Shown here one piece after another: positions 1-8,332 of a stretch of 64,000 nt of DNA. The notes beneath the pieces are model-generated. The model did not search any database and had not been told where the DNA came from. It saw only the letters and a list, made by a program, of their open reading frames with translations. The position numbers and the translations under genes were made by a program. The DNA is taken from positions 1 through 64,000 of the forward strand of contig WHSP01000005.1 in assembly GCA_009380025.1 (NCBI GenBank), written 5' to 3'. The DNA comes from Gemmatimonas sp. (lineage in GTDB: Bacteria > Gemmatimonadota > Gemmatimonadetes > Longimicrobiales > Longimicrobiaceae). Numbering within the stretch: position 1 is the first letter of the stretch; each line of letters begins with the position of its first letter.

Positions 1-71
1 TCGTCGCGCGCCTTGACCTGCACGATTTCTCTTCGGCCTTCGCGCAGCCTGTTTTCTCAACAGCCTTCTAG
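1..71 (-). repeat. Dispersed MITE-like repeat (copy A, truncated by window edge), terminal CTAGAAGGCTGTTGA
   Basis: Reverse complement GCCGAAGAGAAATCGTGCAGGTCAAGGCGCGCGACGA matches copies near 50450 and 51690; ends in CTAG at 68-71. Confidence 0.75.
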
Positions 72-101
72 CCCTCGGCGCGACGCCATCAGGACGCCAT
101 T

Positions 102-1190
102 TCAAAATAGATCGAGCTGCGCCAACGCAGAGTTCCCCGCGTTGCTTGCGGACGGACTCTTCCATGCGTCAAGGGAGAGGGTCTGCCTCTGCCTGTTGAG
201 CCCGTGCTTCTCGCACGCCGCGCGGAAGAGAGCGCGGATCTGCTCGGCATACTCGCCTTCTCCCCGCATCCGCGACCGGAACCGCGAATCGTTCAGCTTC
301 CCGTCACGAATGCTCCTCACCCGGTTCAGCACCTTCTTCCGCCGCTCCGGAAAATGCCTCTCCAGCCACTCCTCGAATAGCTGCTTCACTCCGTAAGGTA
401 GCCGCAGCGTAATGTAACCAGCGCTCGCAGCACCGGCATCTGCCGCCGCCCGCAGGATCTCGGGGATCTCGTGATCCGTCAATCCCGGAATCACGGGCGC
501 CACCATTACCGAGACCGGCACTCCGGCGGCCGCCAGCTTCGAGATCGCACCCAGCCTGCACGACGGAGTCGACGTTCGGGGTTCCATTGCTTGCTGCAGC
601 GACGTGTCCAGCGTCGTGATCGATACGGCCGCCGCCGCCGCCGAGGACGCCGACATCTCGCCCAGGATGTCCGCGTCCCGCGCGATCAACTGGTTCTTCG
701 AGATGACAGTCACTGGATTCCCGAAGTCCGCAAGCACCCGCAGACACCGCCGCGTCAGCTTCAGGCGGCGCTCGACAGGTTGATACGGGTCCGTCACTCC
801 CGACATTGCGATCACCGAAGGCTGCCAGCGCTCCGAGCTCAACTCCCGGCGCAGCAGATCCGGCGCTTCCTCCTTTACGAAGATCTTGCTCTCGAAGTCC
901 AGACCGAGTGACAGCCCGAAGTACTCGTGCGTCGGACGCGCGTAGCAGTAGACGCAGCCGTGCTCGCACCCCCGATACGGGTTGATCGAAAACTCAAAGC
1001 CTACGTCCGGACTCTCGTTTCGCGTGATCACCGACCGACTCGCGTCACGGAAGAACTGCGTCCTCGGACCTCGATCAGCCTCGCTCCCTTCGCCGTCCGG
1101 CTCGAATTCGATTCGAACGAAACGGTTGGCCGGATTGCTTGTCGTGCCTCTCCCACGAATCGTCACCAGTCGATCACTCGGCTTCGCCAC
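102..1190 (-). CDS. PA0069-family radical SAM protein
   Basis: NPYRGCEHGCVYCYARPTHEYFG radical SAM CxxxCxxC motif and family-typical sequence. Confidence 0.9.
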   Translation of the reverse strand: MAKPSDRLVTIRGRGTTSNPANRFVRIEFEPDGEGSEADRGPRTQFFRDASRSVITRNESPDVGFEFSINPYRGCEHGCVYCYARPTHEYFGLSLGLDFESKIFVKEEAPDLLRRELSSERWQPSVIAMSGVTDPYQPVERRLKLTRRCLRVLADFGNPVTVISKNQLIARDADILGEMSASSAAAAAVSITTLDTSLQQAMEPRTSTPSCRLGAISKLAAAGVPVSVMVAPVIPGLTDHEIPEILRAAADAGAASAGYITLRLPYGVKQLFEEWLERHFPERRKKVLNRVRSIRDGKLNDSRFRSRMRGEGEYAEQIRALFRAACEKHGLNRQRQTLSLDAWKSPSASNAGNSALAQLDLF

Positions 1191-1549
1191 GGCGCCTCCA
1201 GAGATTCGGCTTTTATTCGGTAACCTAAGCTAGGCGGGGCAGGGCTCGTCCACAAGTCGCGCGCGTCGGCGTCGCAGGGGCGCGCGATTTCGGGACTGAG
1301 GGATGGATGGAGGCAATCTGGAACGGAAAGAAACAAACGGCGCCAGCGCCGCATGTTCATGGCATGCCCGGACTTACGAGTCGGTCTACGAGAGCGGGTC
1401 ACGAATCGATCGGTCTCTGTGGTGATCATCTTGAAACCGGCTTCAATGAGTTGGCGTAGTGCAGAACGAAGGATGCATCCAGGCAGGGATTCCGAGGGGT
1501 TCGGAGATAGGGCAGAAGATTCACAAATAGATACGGGGAGCCGAAAAGA

Positions 1550-1708
1550 ATGAAGACCGCGCAGAATGCACCTCATGAGGTGAAGACGAACGAGCCGCCG
1601 AGGCCGTGGCCGACGATCTCGACGCAGCGCTGGACGAGCCGGCGGAGTCAGCCTCGACTGGTGAGCCTGGACTGGGCGGCGCTAAGCCCGACGAGCATGA
1701 AGCGCTGA
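1550..1708 (+). CDS. Possible small protein (52 aa) preceding a strong terminator
   Basis: ATG AAG ACC GCG ... TGA open frame followed 22 nt later by a perfect terminator hairpin; no recognised homology. Confidence 0.25.
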   Translation: MKTAQNAPHEVKTNEPPRPWPTISTQRWTSRRSQPRLVSLDWAALSPTSMKR

Positions 1709-1729
1709 GACGATCGCCGCCGAGACAGG

Positions 1730-1776
1730 GCAGAAGCCGGCTCTCGCCGATGACGCGGGAGCCGGCTTCTGCTTTT
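1730..1776 (+). terminator. Rho-independent terminator
   Basis: GCAGAAGCCGGCTC (1730-1743) / GAGCCGGCTTCTGC (1759-1772) perfect 14-bp arms followed by TTTT. Confidence 0.8.
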
Positions 1777-2019
1777 GCGGATCGTTGGATGCAGAAGCAC
1801 TTCCCGCTGGCTTCGGGCGCGCAGCAACGCGACGCCGAAAACCGGGCGCTGCTCCGGGAACCCATCCACTGAACCCATCCACGAGGGACCGAGATCCATG
1901 AACGACGAACGTGGAGCTTTCTACCAGTGTCCGGTCGTCGGGTCATGCGTTGTGGGCGTAGACGACGGCATGGCAGTATGTCATCGTGCATCGTGCCCAA
2001 CCCTTTCTACCTGAGTAGC

Positions 2020-4866
2020 ATGTCTTCCGAAACAGTGAGTGCGCGGAGCGACGAAACGAGCGAGATGGCGGCGAGCGGCGGGAGATCGGCGTCGCCCACC
2101 TCGACGAACCGCTGGCGCGGGCTGCGTATAGGGGCCGAGGGTACGGGGATCTCGCCCGATCTGTCCGAAAAAATCAACCTACTCGGCGAGATGTTGGGGC
2201 AAGTCGTACGAGAGGAGGGGGGTGAGGATGTCTTCGAGGCGGTGGAAGAGCTACGGAACCTCTGCAAGCGAGCAGCGACGGAGAGCGACACACGGCTCAG
2301 GGACCGAGCGGCGGCGAAGATTGCGGAGCTCTCCTTTCCTGAGATCGTCTGGCAACTCCGCGCCTACACGGCGTTCTTCCACCTGGCGAACCAGGCGGAG
2401 CAGCACGAGATCGTTCGCATCAACCGGTCGCGGGCGACAGATGCCGGCGGGCGACCGGAGTCGATCGACGAGGCGATCGCACGGCTCCGTCGTGAGGGAC
2501 TGCCGTTGGAACAGGTGCTGACTCTGCTCGGGGGGCTCGAAATCGAGCCCACACTCACCGCACACCCGACTGAGGCTCGGCGACGGAGTATCCTGGACAA
2601 GCAGAAGGCGATCGCATCGTTGCTGACCGAGTGGAGGGCAAAGCCCACACCCACCGAGGAAGCGGATGCGCTCGATCGAATGTACGCTCAGATCTCGATG
2701 CTGGTGGGTACCGACGAAGTCCGAGCGGAACGGCCGTCGGTCGATGACGAGGTGGACCAGGGGCTGTATTTCCTGGAAGGTTCGATCTGGGAAATGGTGC
2801 CCCGGATCCATCGTGACGTCATCCGCGCGATCCGCGAGCACTACGGACGGACCGTACACATCCTCCCGTTCCTTCGATATCGATCGTGGATTGGTGGTGA
2901 CCGCGACGGCAATCCCAATGTGACGCCGGAGGTAACCCGAAGGACGCTCCAAAAACTCCGCATCGCGGCCCTGGGCAAGCAGCTCGAAGAGCTCGGGGAG
3001 CTCCGCAGGGAGCTAAGCATCTCCGATCGGCGTTCCACGGTGCAGGACTTCCTCTACCGCTCGATCGAGCAGGATGGGAAGGAGGTCGCGCTGCCCGCGT
3101 CGCGTCGGAGGCGGTATGCCCACGAGCCGTATCGGCTGAAGTTGAGCTATATGATCGCTCGGCTGGAATCACTGCTGGAGGCTGAAGAAGAATCGCGCGA
3201 AAGTGTTGATATCGGATACGACGCGGATCGCTACGCTGCGGACCTCGACCTCATCGATCGAGCCCTCCGGGAATCGGGCTTCTCAGAGGTAGCCGAGCAC
3301 AGCCGACTCTCTCGGGCCCGGGTTCTTGCCCGCACCTTCGGGTTCCATCTGGCGGCCCTCGACGTGAGGCAGCACAGCCGCGTTCACGAGGAAGCGGTGG
3401 CCGGCCTCCTCCGCGAAGCTGGTGTGGTGGACGACTACGTATCGCTCGATGAGGCTGCGAAGGTACGGCTCCTCGACGCCGAGCTCAGAAACCCAAGACC
3501 CCTGCTCCCACGCACCAGGCCAGCCCCCGAGGCCGCGGCCGAAGCGTTGGAAACCTTCCACCTGGTGCGCAGTGCCCTGCGCCGGGATGCTGCGTCGATC
3601 GGCAGTTACATCGTCAGCATGACCCATGAGGTGAGCGACCTCCTCGAGCCCCTCCTCCTCGCCAAGGAAGTCGGCCTCTGGAACGAAGCCGAGGGAGCGC
3701 CGATCGACTTCGTCCCACTGTTCGAAACGATCGAGGACCTGGAAGCTGCCGGGGAACGGATGAGGGCGATCTTCGCCGAGCCGATCTACCGGTCCCAGGT
3801 CGCCGCCCGTGGCAACTTCCAGGAGATCATGCTTGGCTACTCCGACAGCAATAAGGACGGCGGCTACTGGATGGCCAACTGGGCTCTCCACAAGGCCCAG
3901 GAACGGCTCGGTCTTACCTGCCGTGAGGCCGGCGTCGACTTTCGGCTCTTCCACGGAAGAGGCGGCACCGCGGGTCGCGGTGGGGGCCGCGCGAGCCACG
4001 CGATTCTCGCCATGCCGCCGGACGCCAGAAATGGCCGGATCCGGATTACCGAGCAGGGAGAGGTCATCTCCTTTCGATACGCTCTCCCCGATATCGCGCA
4101 TCGCCATATCGAACAGATCGTGCACGCAATGATCCTCGCCGGCCGCCATCCCCACGCCAAGCGGGAAGCGGACGAAAACCTCATGATCGAGATCGCCGAC
4201 CGGTCCATGGCTGCCTATCGCTCCCTCATCGACGATCCCAACCTCTGGTCGTGGTATACGAGCATTACGCCAATCGAACAGATCAGCCACCTTCCGATCG
4301 CGTCTCGCCCTATCTCCCGCCAGTCCGCGTCCGAGGTCGATTTCGACACCCTCCGCGCAATTCCGTGGGTCTTCGCATGGACCCAGGTCCGTTACCTCGT
4401 GCCGGGTTGGTTCGGGGTCGGCACGGCGTTCCACGACGTCATGTCCTCCCGTCCCGATGCCGAATCCCTCCTTCGATGGATGTACGACGAATGGCCCTTC
4501 TTCCGGGCTGTCCTCGACAACACCTCACGCGAATTGGCTCGCACTCGTCTCGATATTGCGAGCCTGTATGCGCACCTCGCTGAGGGCCAATCCTCCCGAT
4601 TCCACGATCGGATCCGCGACGAGTTCGATCTCGCCCGCAACGCTATTCTCCAGATCACACAGCACGAAGACCTCCTCGATGAGAGCCCGGTCATCCGCAA
4701 GTCCATCGCCCTCCGCAATCCCTACACGGACGTCCTGAACCTCCTCCAGATCGAGCTCCTGCGGCGCCATCGCCAGTCTGCGGACGAAAACGAACGCCGC
4801 GCCTTGCGGCGCGCACTCTTCCTCAGCGTCAATGGCATCGCGGCCGCCATGCAGAGTACAGGCTGA
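2020..4866 (+). CDS. ppc: Phosphoenolpyruvate carboxylase
   Basis: LTAHPTEARRRS, RSWIGGDRDGNPNVT, GYSDSNKDGGYWMANW, FHGRGGTAGRGGG motifs. Confidence 0.97.
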   Translation: MSSETVSARSDETSEMAASGGRSASPTSTNRWRGLRIGAEGTGISPDLSEKINLLGEMLGQVVREEGGEDVFEAVEELRNLCKRAATESDTRLRDRAAAKIAELSFPEIVWQLRAYTAFFHLANQAEQHEIVRINRSRATDAGGRPESIDEAIARLRREGLPLEQVLTLLGGLEIEPTLTAHPTEARRRSILDKQKAIASLLTEWRAKPTPTEEADALDRMYAQISMLVGTDEVRAERPSVDDEVDQGLYFLEGSIWEMVPRIHRDVIRAIREHYGRTVHILPFLRYRSWIGGDRDGNPNVTPEVTRRTLQKLRIAALGKQLEELGELRRELSISDRRSTVQDFLYRSIEQDGKEVALPASRRRRYAHEPYRLKLSYMIARLESLLEAEEESRESVDIGYDADRYAADLDLIDRALRESGFSEVAEHSRLSRARVLARTFGFHLAALDVRQHSRVHEEAVAGLLREAGVVDDYVSLDEAAKVRLLDAELRNPRPLLPRTRPAPEAAAEALETFHLVRSALRRDAASIGSYIVSMTHEVSDLLEPLLLAKEVGLWNEAEGAPIDFVPLFETIEDLEAAGERMRAIFAEPIYRSQVAARGNFQEIMLGYSDSNKDGGYWMANWALHKAQERLGLTCREAGVDFRLFHGRGGTAGRGGGRASHAILAMPPDARNGRIRITEQGEVISFRYALPDIAHRHIEQIVHAMILAGRHPHAKREADENLMIEIADRSMAAYRSLIDDPNLWSWYTSITPIEQISHLPIASRPISRQSASEVDFDTLRAIPWVFAWTQVRYLVPGWFGVGTAFHDVMSSRPDAESLLRWMYDEWPFFRAVLDNTSRELARTRLDIASLYAHLAEGQSSRFHDRIRDEFDLARNAILQITQHEDLLDESPVIRKSIALRNPYTDVLNLLQIELLRRHRQSADENERRALRRALFLSVNGIAAAMQSTG

Positions 4867-5197
4867 ACGCCCGCACCCCCTCCCACGTCCGGTAGCCGAA
4901 CCGCTTCCCGCCGGTTGCCCGGACCGGCTCTCCCCCCGCCCGCCAGCTAAGCGCCTGACGCGTCATCGCGTTAGGCCAGCGATGCCGCCAGTGCTTCCAC
5001 TTCCTCATTTTGCGAAGTGCTTGACGAATAATACCTAAGAAAATAAAGTTCATATCCGTGTGAGCCGAACGCTATGGTCATGGTCTGACCGTCCGGCCTC
5101 ACGATTCATCGACAGATCCTCTTCGAACATACTGCCCGGCAGGGCCCGGTCGCTGGAAGGAAGGGTCGCATTGCCGAGTTCTGGACGAAGGGGGTTG

Positions 5198-5228
5198 GGC
5201 CGGGTAGGGAACCCGGCCGCCTTTTCAT
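5198..5228 (+). terminator. Terminator/attenuator-like hairpin upstream of the porin gene
   Basis: GGCCGGGT-AGGGA-ACCCGGCC followed by GCCTTTTC, about 25 nt before the downstream ATG. Confidence 0.55.
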
Positions 5229-5250
5229 TCCCAACGTACGGGGGATCCCA

Positions 5251-5985
5251 ATGAAGCGAGCGAAGTCGGTCGCACTCGCGGCAAGCGGCGCGCTGTTCCT
5301 GTCGGTAATCGGGTTGGAAGCACAATCGTCGGAGGTCGAGTTGACCGGCAACGTGTCGATCGCGAGCGACTATACGTTCCGCGGCGTGTCACAGACGTTG
5401 GAGGAGCCTGCGGTTCAGGGCGGACTCGATCTCGCCTTCCCATTCGATCTGTATGCTGGGGCGTGGGGATCGAGCGTGAACTTCGGAGAAGATCTTCCGC
5501 GTGCGCAGATGGAGCTGGACTTCTACGGCGGGATCGCCCCGTCAGTCGCCGGGTTCGACCTGGATCTCGGGGGGATCTACTATCTGTATCCGGGGGCGGA
5601 CGACAACAACAACTACGACTTCCTGGAGCTGTACGGCGGTGCTGGCCGCTCGATTGGGCCCGTGGGATTGGGGATCAGCGGCGCGTACTCGCCGGATTTC
5701 TTTGGGGCTTCAGGGACGGGGATCTGGCTGGGAGCTGACGCATCGGTCGGGATTCCGGAGACCCCGGTGACCATCGACGTCAGCATCGGACAGCAGAGCG
5801 TCGAGGACAACTCTACGTGGGGGACGCCTGACTACATGGCGTGGACTGCCGGCCTCGGCGCCGAGGTCATGGGCGCTTCGATCGGCGCGATGGTGACCGG
5901 GACCGATCTCGACGAAGGGGACTGCTTCAGCGGTACCGATCTCTGTAACACACGAGTGATAGTGAGCGTTGGACGGGATTTCTGA
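5251..5985 (+). CDS. TorF-family putative porin / conserved outer-membrane beta-barrel protein
   Basis: Signal peptide; VELTGNVSIASDYTFRGVSQTLEEPAVQGGLDL is typical of the TIGR02001/TorF family. Confidence 0.85.
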   Translation: MKRAKSVALAASGALFLSVIGLEAQSSEVELTGNVSIASDYTFRGVSQTLEEPAVQGGLDLAFPFDLYAGAWGSSVNFGEDLPRAQMELDFYGGIAPSVAGFDLDLGGIYYLYPGADDNNNYDFLELYGGAGRSIGPVGLGISGAYSPDFFGASGTGIWLGADASVGIPETPVTIDVSIGQQSVEDNSTWGTPDYMAWTAGLGAEVMGASIGAMVTGTDLDEGDCFSGTDLCNTRVIVSVGRDF

Positions 5986-6140
5986 CCCGAACCGGCGCAG
6001 GACCAGAACGTAAGCGTCGGGAGACGCTCGAGGCGGCTCCGATCGAGGTCCCGCCCGATTGGCGGCGCGGACGACGGGTCCTGCCGCAGCCCGGTCCAGG
6101 GGACATTTCTATCCGTGCTTGACACCGGTCCAGGTCGGGA

Positions 6141-6170
6141 TTGACACGTGAGCGGAAGCGGGACTATACT
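6141..6170 (+). promoter_or_regulatory. Sigma70-type promoter for the metK leader
   Basis: TTGACA (6141-6146), 18-nt spacer, TATACT (6165-6170). Confidence 0.75.
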
Positions 6171-6186
6171 CCTGACGCGCCATGTG

Positions 6187-6245
6187 CGCCGCGGCGATTT
6201 CTAGCGATTGCTCCGCGTTACAAATGTGCTAAACCGCGAGGGGGT
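6187..6245 (+). ncRNA. SAM-II riboswitch aptamer
   Basis: CGCGG-CGATTTCTAGCGATTGCT-CCGCG stem-loop followed by TTACAAATGTGCTAAACCGCGAGGGG; closely parallels the SAM-II aptamer (GAUUU...AUUGC loop, GCUAAA 3' strand) and precedes metK. Confidence 0.87.
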
Positions 6246-6276
6246 CCCCAGCGGATAGCTAGGGGACCCTTCTTGT
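6241..6276 (+). terminator. Putative riboswitch expression-platform terminator
   Basis: GGGTCCCCAGC (6242-6252) / GCTAGGGGACCC (6258-6269) hairpin followed by TTCTTGT. Confidence 0.65.
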
Positions 6277-6340
6277 CGCTGCTCCGACCGCCGGTCGCCA
6301 CGACGGCCGGCCCCTGAAATCGAACCCAACTCGACCGCCC

Positions 6341-7486
6341 ATGAGCGCTGTGGAGAGCTCGCTCCGCGCACCAGCGAGGACTACCTATACTTTCACGTCC
6401 GAGTCGGTCTCGGAAGGCCATCCGGACAAGGTTTGCGACTATATTGCCGATTCGATCCTCGACGCCCACCTGGTGCAAGACCCAGACAGCCGGGTCGCCT
6501 GCGAGGTGCTCTGCAAAGAGGATCGGGTCGTTCTGGCCGGCGAAATCACGTCCGGTGCAACGGTCGATCTCGACGCCGTCGTCCGACAGGCGATCGAGGA
6601 GATTGGGTATGTGGATCCGGACCAGCCTTTCCGCCCCGACGCGGTGAAGATCCTCTCCTTCCTGAGCCAGCAGTCCTCGGAAATCGATCAGGGCGTATCC
6701 GCCGGCACCTCTCTTTCTGGCGAGCAAGGCGCAGGGGACCAGGGGATCATGTTCGGCTATGCGACGGCAGAAACGCCCGAGCTGATGCCCCTCCCGATCC
6801 TACTCGCGCACCGGCTCGCCGCGACGCTGGCAACCCACCGCAAAATCGGCACAGTAGACTGGCTCCGTCCCGACGCCAAGACCCAGGTCTCGGTCACCTA
6901 CTGTGGCAACGAGCCTCTGCAGGTCACCGATGTGCTGATCTCGACGCAGCACGCGGCTTCCGTCGACCGCGAAACCATTCGGAACTTCCTCGCCACCACC
7001 GTGATCCCCGAGGCCCTGGCCGGCTGGTTCCACGATGATCTCCGCATCCTCGTGAACCCGACAGGGAGCTTCGTCCTGGGCGGGCCCTCGGCGGACGCCG
7101 GCGTGACGGGACGAAAGATCATCGTAGACACATACGGCGGGATGGGGCGGCACGGAGGAGGTGCCTTCAGCGGCAAGGATTCGTCGAAGGTCGATCGAAG
7201 CGGCGCCTACTTCTGCCGGAAGGTGGCCCGGGAGGTCGTCCGGAACGGCTTCGGCAAGAAGGCGGAGCTTCAGGTTGCCTATGCCATCGGAATGGCGCAG
7301 CCGATCTCGATCAAGGTAGACACGTTCGGTACCGGTGACGACCGGGCCGCCGCCGACTTCATCCGGGACAATTTCGACTTTCGGCCCCGGTCCATCGTGG
7401 AGACACTCGACTTGCTCCGGCCGATCTTCCGAACTACGACCAACTACGGCCACTTCGGCAAGCCGGCGCTGCCCTGGGAACTTTGA
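6341..7486 (+). CDS. metK: S-adenosylmethionine synthase
   Basis: FTSESVSEGHPDKVCDYIADSILDA, GAGDQGIMFGYA, GGGAFSGKDSSKVDRS motifs. Confidence 0.98.
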   Translation: MSAVESSLRAPARTTYTFTSESVSEGHPDKVCDYIADSILDAHLVQDPDSRVACEVLCKEDRVVLAGEITSGATVDLDAVVRQAIEEIGYVDPDQPFRPDAVKILSFLSQQSSEIDQGVSAGTSLSGEQGAGDQGIMFGYATAETPELMPLPILLAHRLAATLATHRKIGTVDWLRPDAKTQVSVTYCGNEPLQVTDVLISTQHAASVDRETIRNFLATTVIPEALAGWFHDDLRILVNPTGSFVLGGPSADAGVTGRKIIVDTYGGMGRHGGGAFSGKDSSKVDRSGAYFCRKVAREVVRNGFGKKAELQVAYAIGMAQPISIKVDTFGTGDDRAAADFIRDNFDFRPRSIVETLDLLRPIFRTTTNYGHFGKPALPWEL

Positions 7487-7522
7487 GAACCGGCCTCCGA
7501 CGCCGATGTATGGAGCGGGTCG

Positions 7523-8038
7523 TCAACATCCATCCCCCAGCACGCCCGACCCACCGCAATAGCTATCGTCCTGGAGCTGGATCGAGATTCCATCGGGATC
7601 GTTGAAGTAGAGCTCGGGTGTCTCACCGCGCATCCGTACCCGGCCCTCGACACCGTTGTCGCGGAGGGTGGCCAGGATCTCGTCGACGTCGAAGTTGGGC
7701 GTCGTGAAGCACACGTGGTTGATGCTTGGGGCGGAGCTGGGGACCTGGTAGATGCCCAGAAACTGATTTCCGGACCCCGCGGCGAGGTTCGTTCCGTTCT
7801 CCTGGACACTCAGCACGGGCATCCCGAACAGCCTCTGGTAGAATTCCACGGAGCGGCCCATGTCTTCGACGAAGAGGCTCACGTGGTTGAGCCCATTCAG
7901 CAGGATCTGGCGGTTATCCCTCTGAGCGGCCGCCTCACGACCGCCCAGCAGGAGCGCGGAGAGCCCGAGCACGAGCTCACGGCGTGAGATCCTGCCCTTC
8001 TCATAGCTTCCCACAAGGCGCTCGACAATCTCGTGCAT
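7523..8038 (-). CDS. VOC-family (glyoxalase/dioxygenase-like) protein
   Basis: GLNHVSLFVEDMGRSVEFYQRLFGMPV...INHVCFTT...ELYFNDPDGISIQLQD. Confidence 0.85.
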   Translation of the reverse strand: MHEIVERLVGSYEKGRISRRELVLGLSALLLGGREAAAQRDNRQILLNGLNHVSLFVEDMGRSVEFYQRLFGMPVLSVQENGTNLAAGSGNQFLGIYQVPSSAPSINHVCFTTPNFDVDEILATLRDNGVEGRVRMRGETPELYFNDPDGISIQLQDDSYCGGSGVLGDGC

Positions 8039-8129
8039 GGTGGTCCGCCCCCTTGCGGATGGTGGTGTGCCAGAGCCTTGTACCCCGTGCGTGAACCATG
8101 ACGAGGTACTCGCGGCTCTCCTCCCAGGG

Positions 8130-8199
8130 GTCATTCCCGCGAAGGCGGGAATTCAGCCAGAATCCAGCCGACTGGATCCCCGCCTTCACGGGGGATGAC
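8130..8199. repeat. Extragenic palindromic repeat
   Basis: GTCATTCCCGCGAAGGCGGGAATTCAG ... CTGGATCCCCGCCTTCACGGGGGATGAC imperfect inverted arms in an intergenic region. Confidence 0.75.
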
Positions 8200-8332
8200 G
8201 ACCTTTGTCCGCTCGCGAGTAAACAGGTACGCTTGATGGCCCCAGCGGCTCGCGCAAGGGGAGGTTACCACCGTTCCCCTGCTTGCGCCATCGTCAACGC
8301 CAGCCATTCCCGTGCGTCGGGGCATCGGCGGG

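Noticed and set aside
3283-4434. 383-aa minus-strand ORF inside ppc
   Set aside because: Antisense to conserved catalytic regions of ppc.
5090-5190. Possible glutamine (glnA-type) riboswitch before the porin, suggested by TTCATC...GGAAGGAAGGGTCGC
   Set aside because: The conserved GACGGAAGUAGG core and a consistent P1 stem could not be matched, so it was only kept as an unassigned structured leader.
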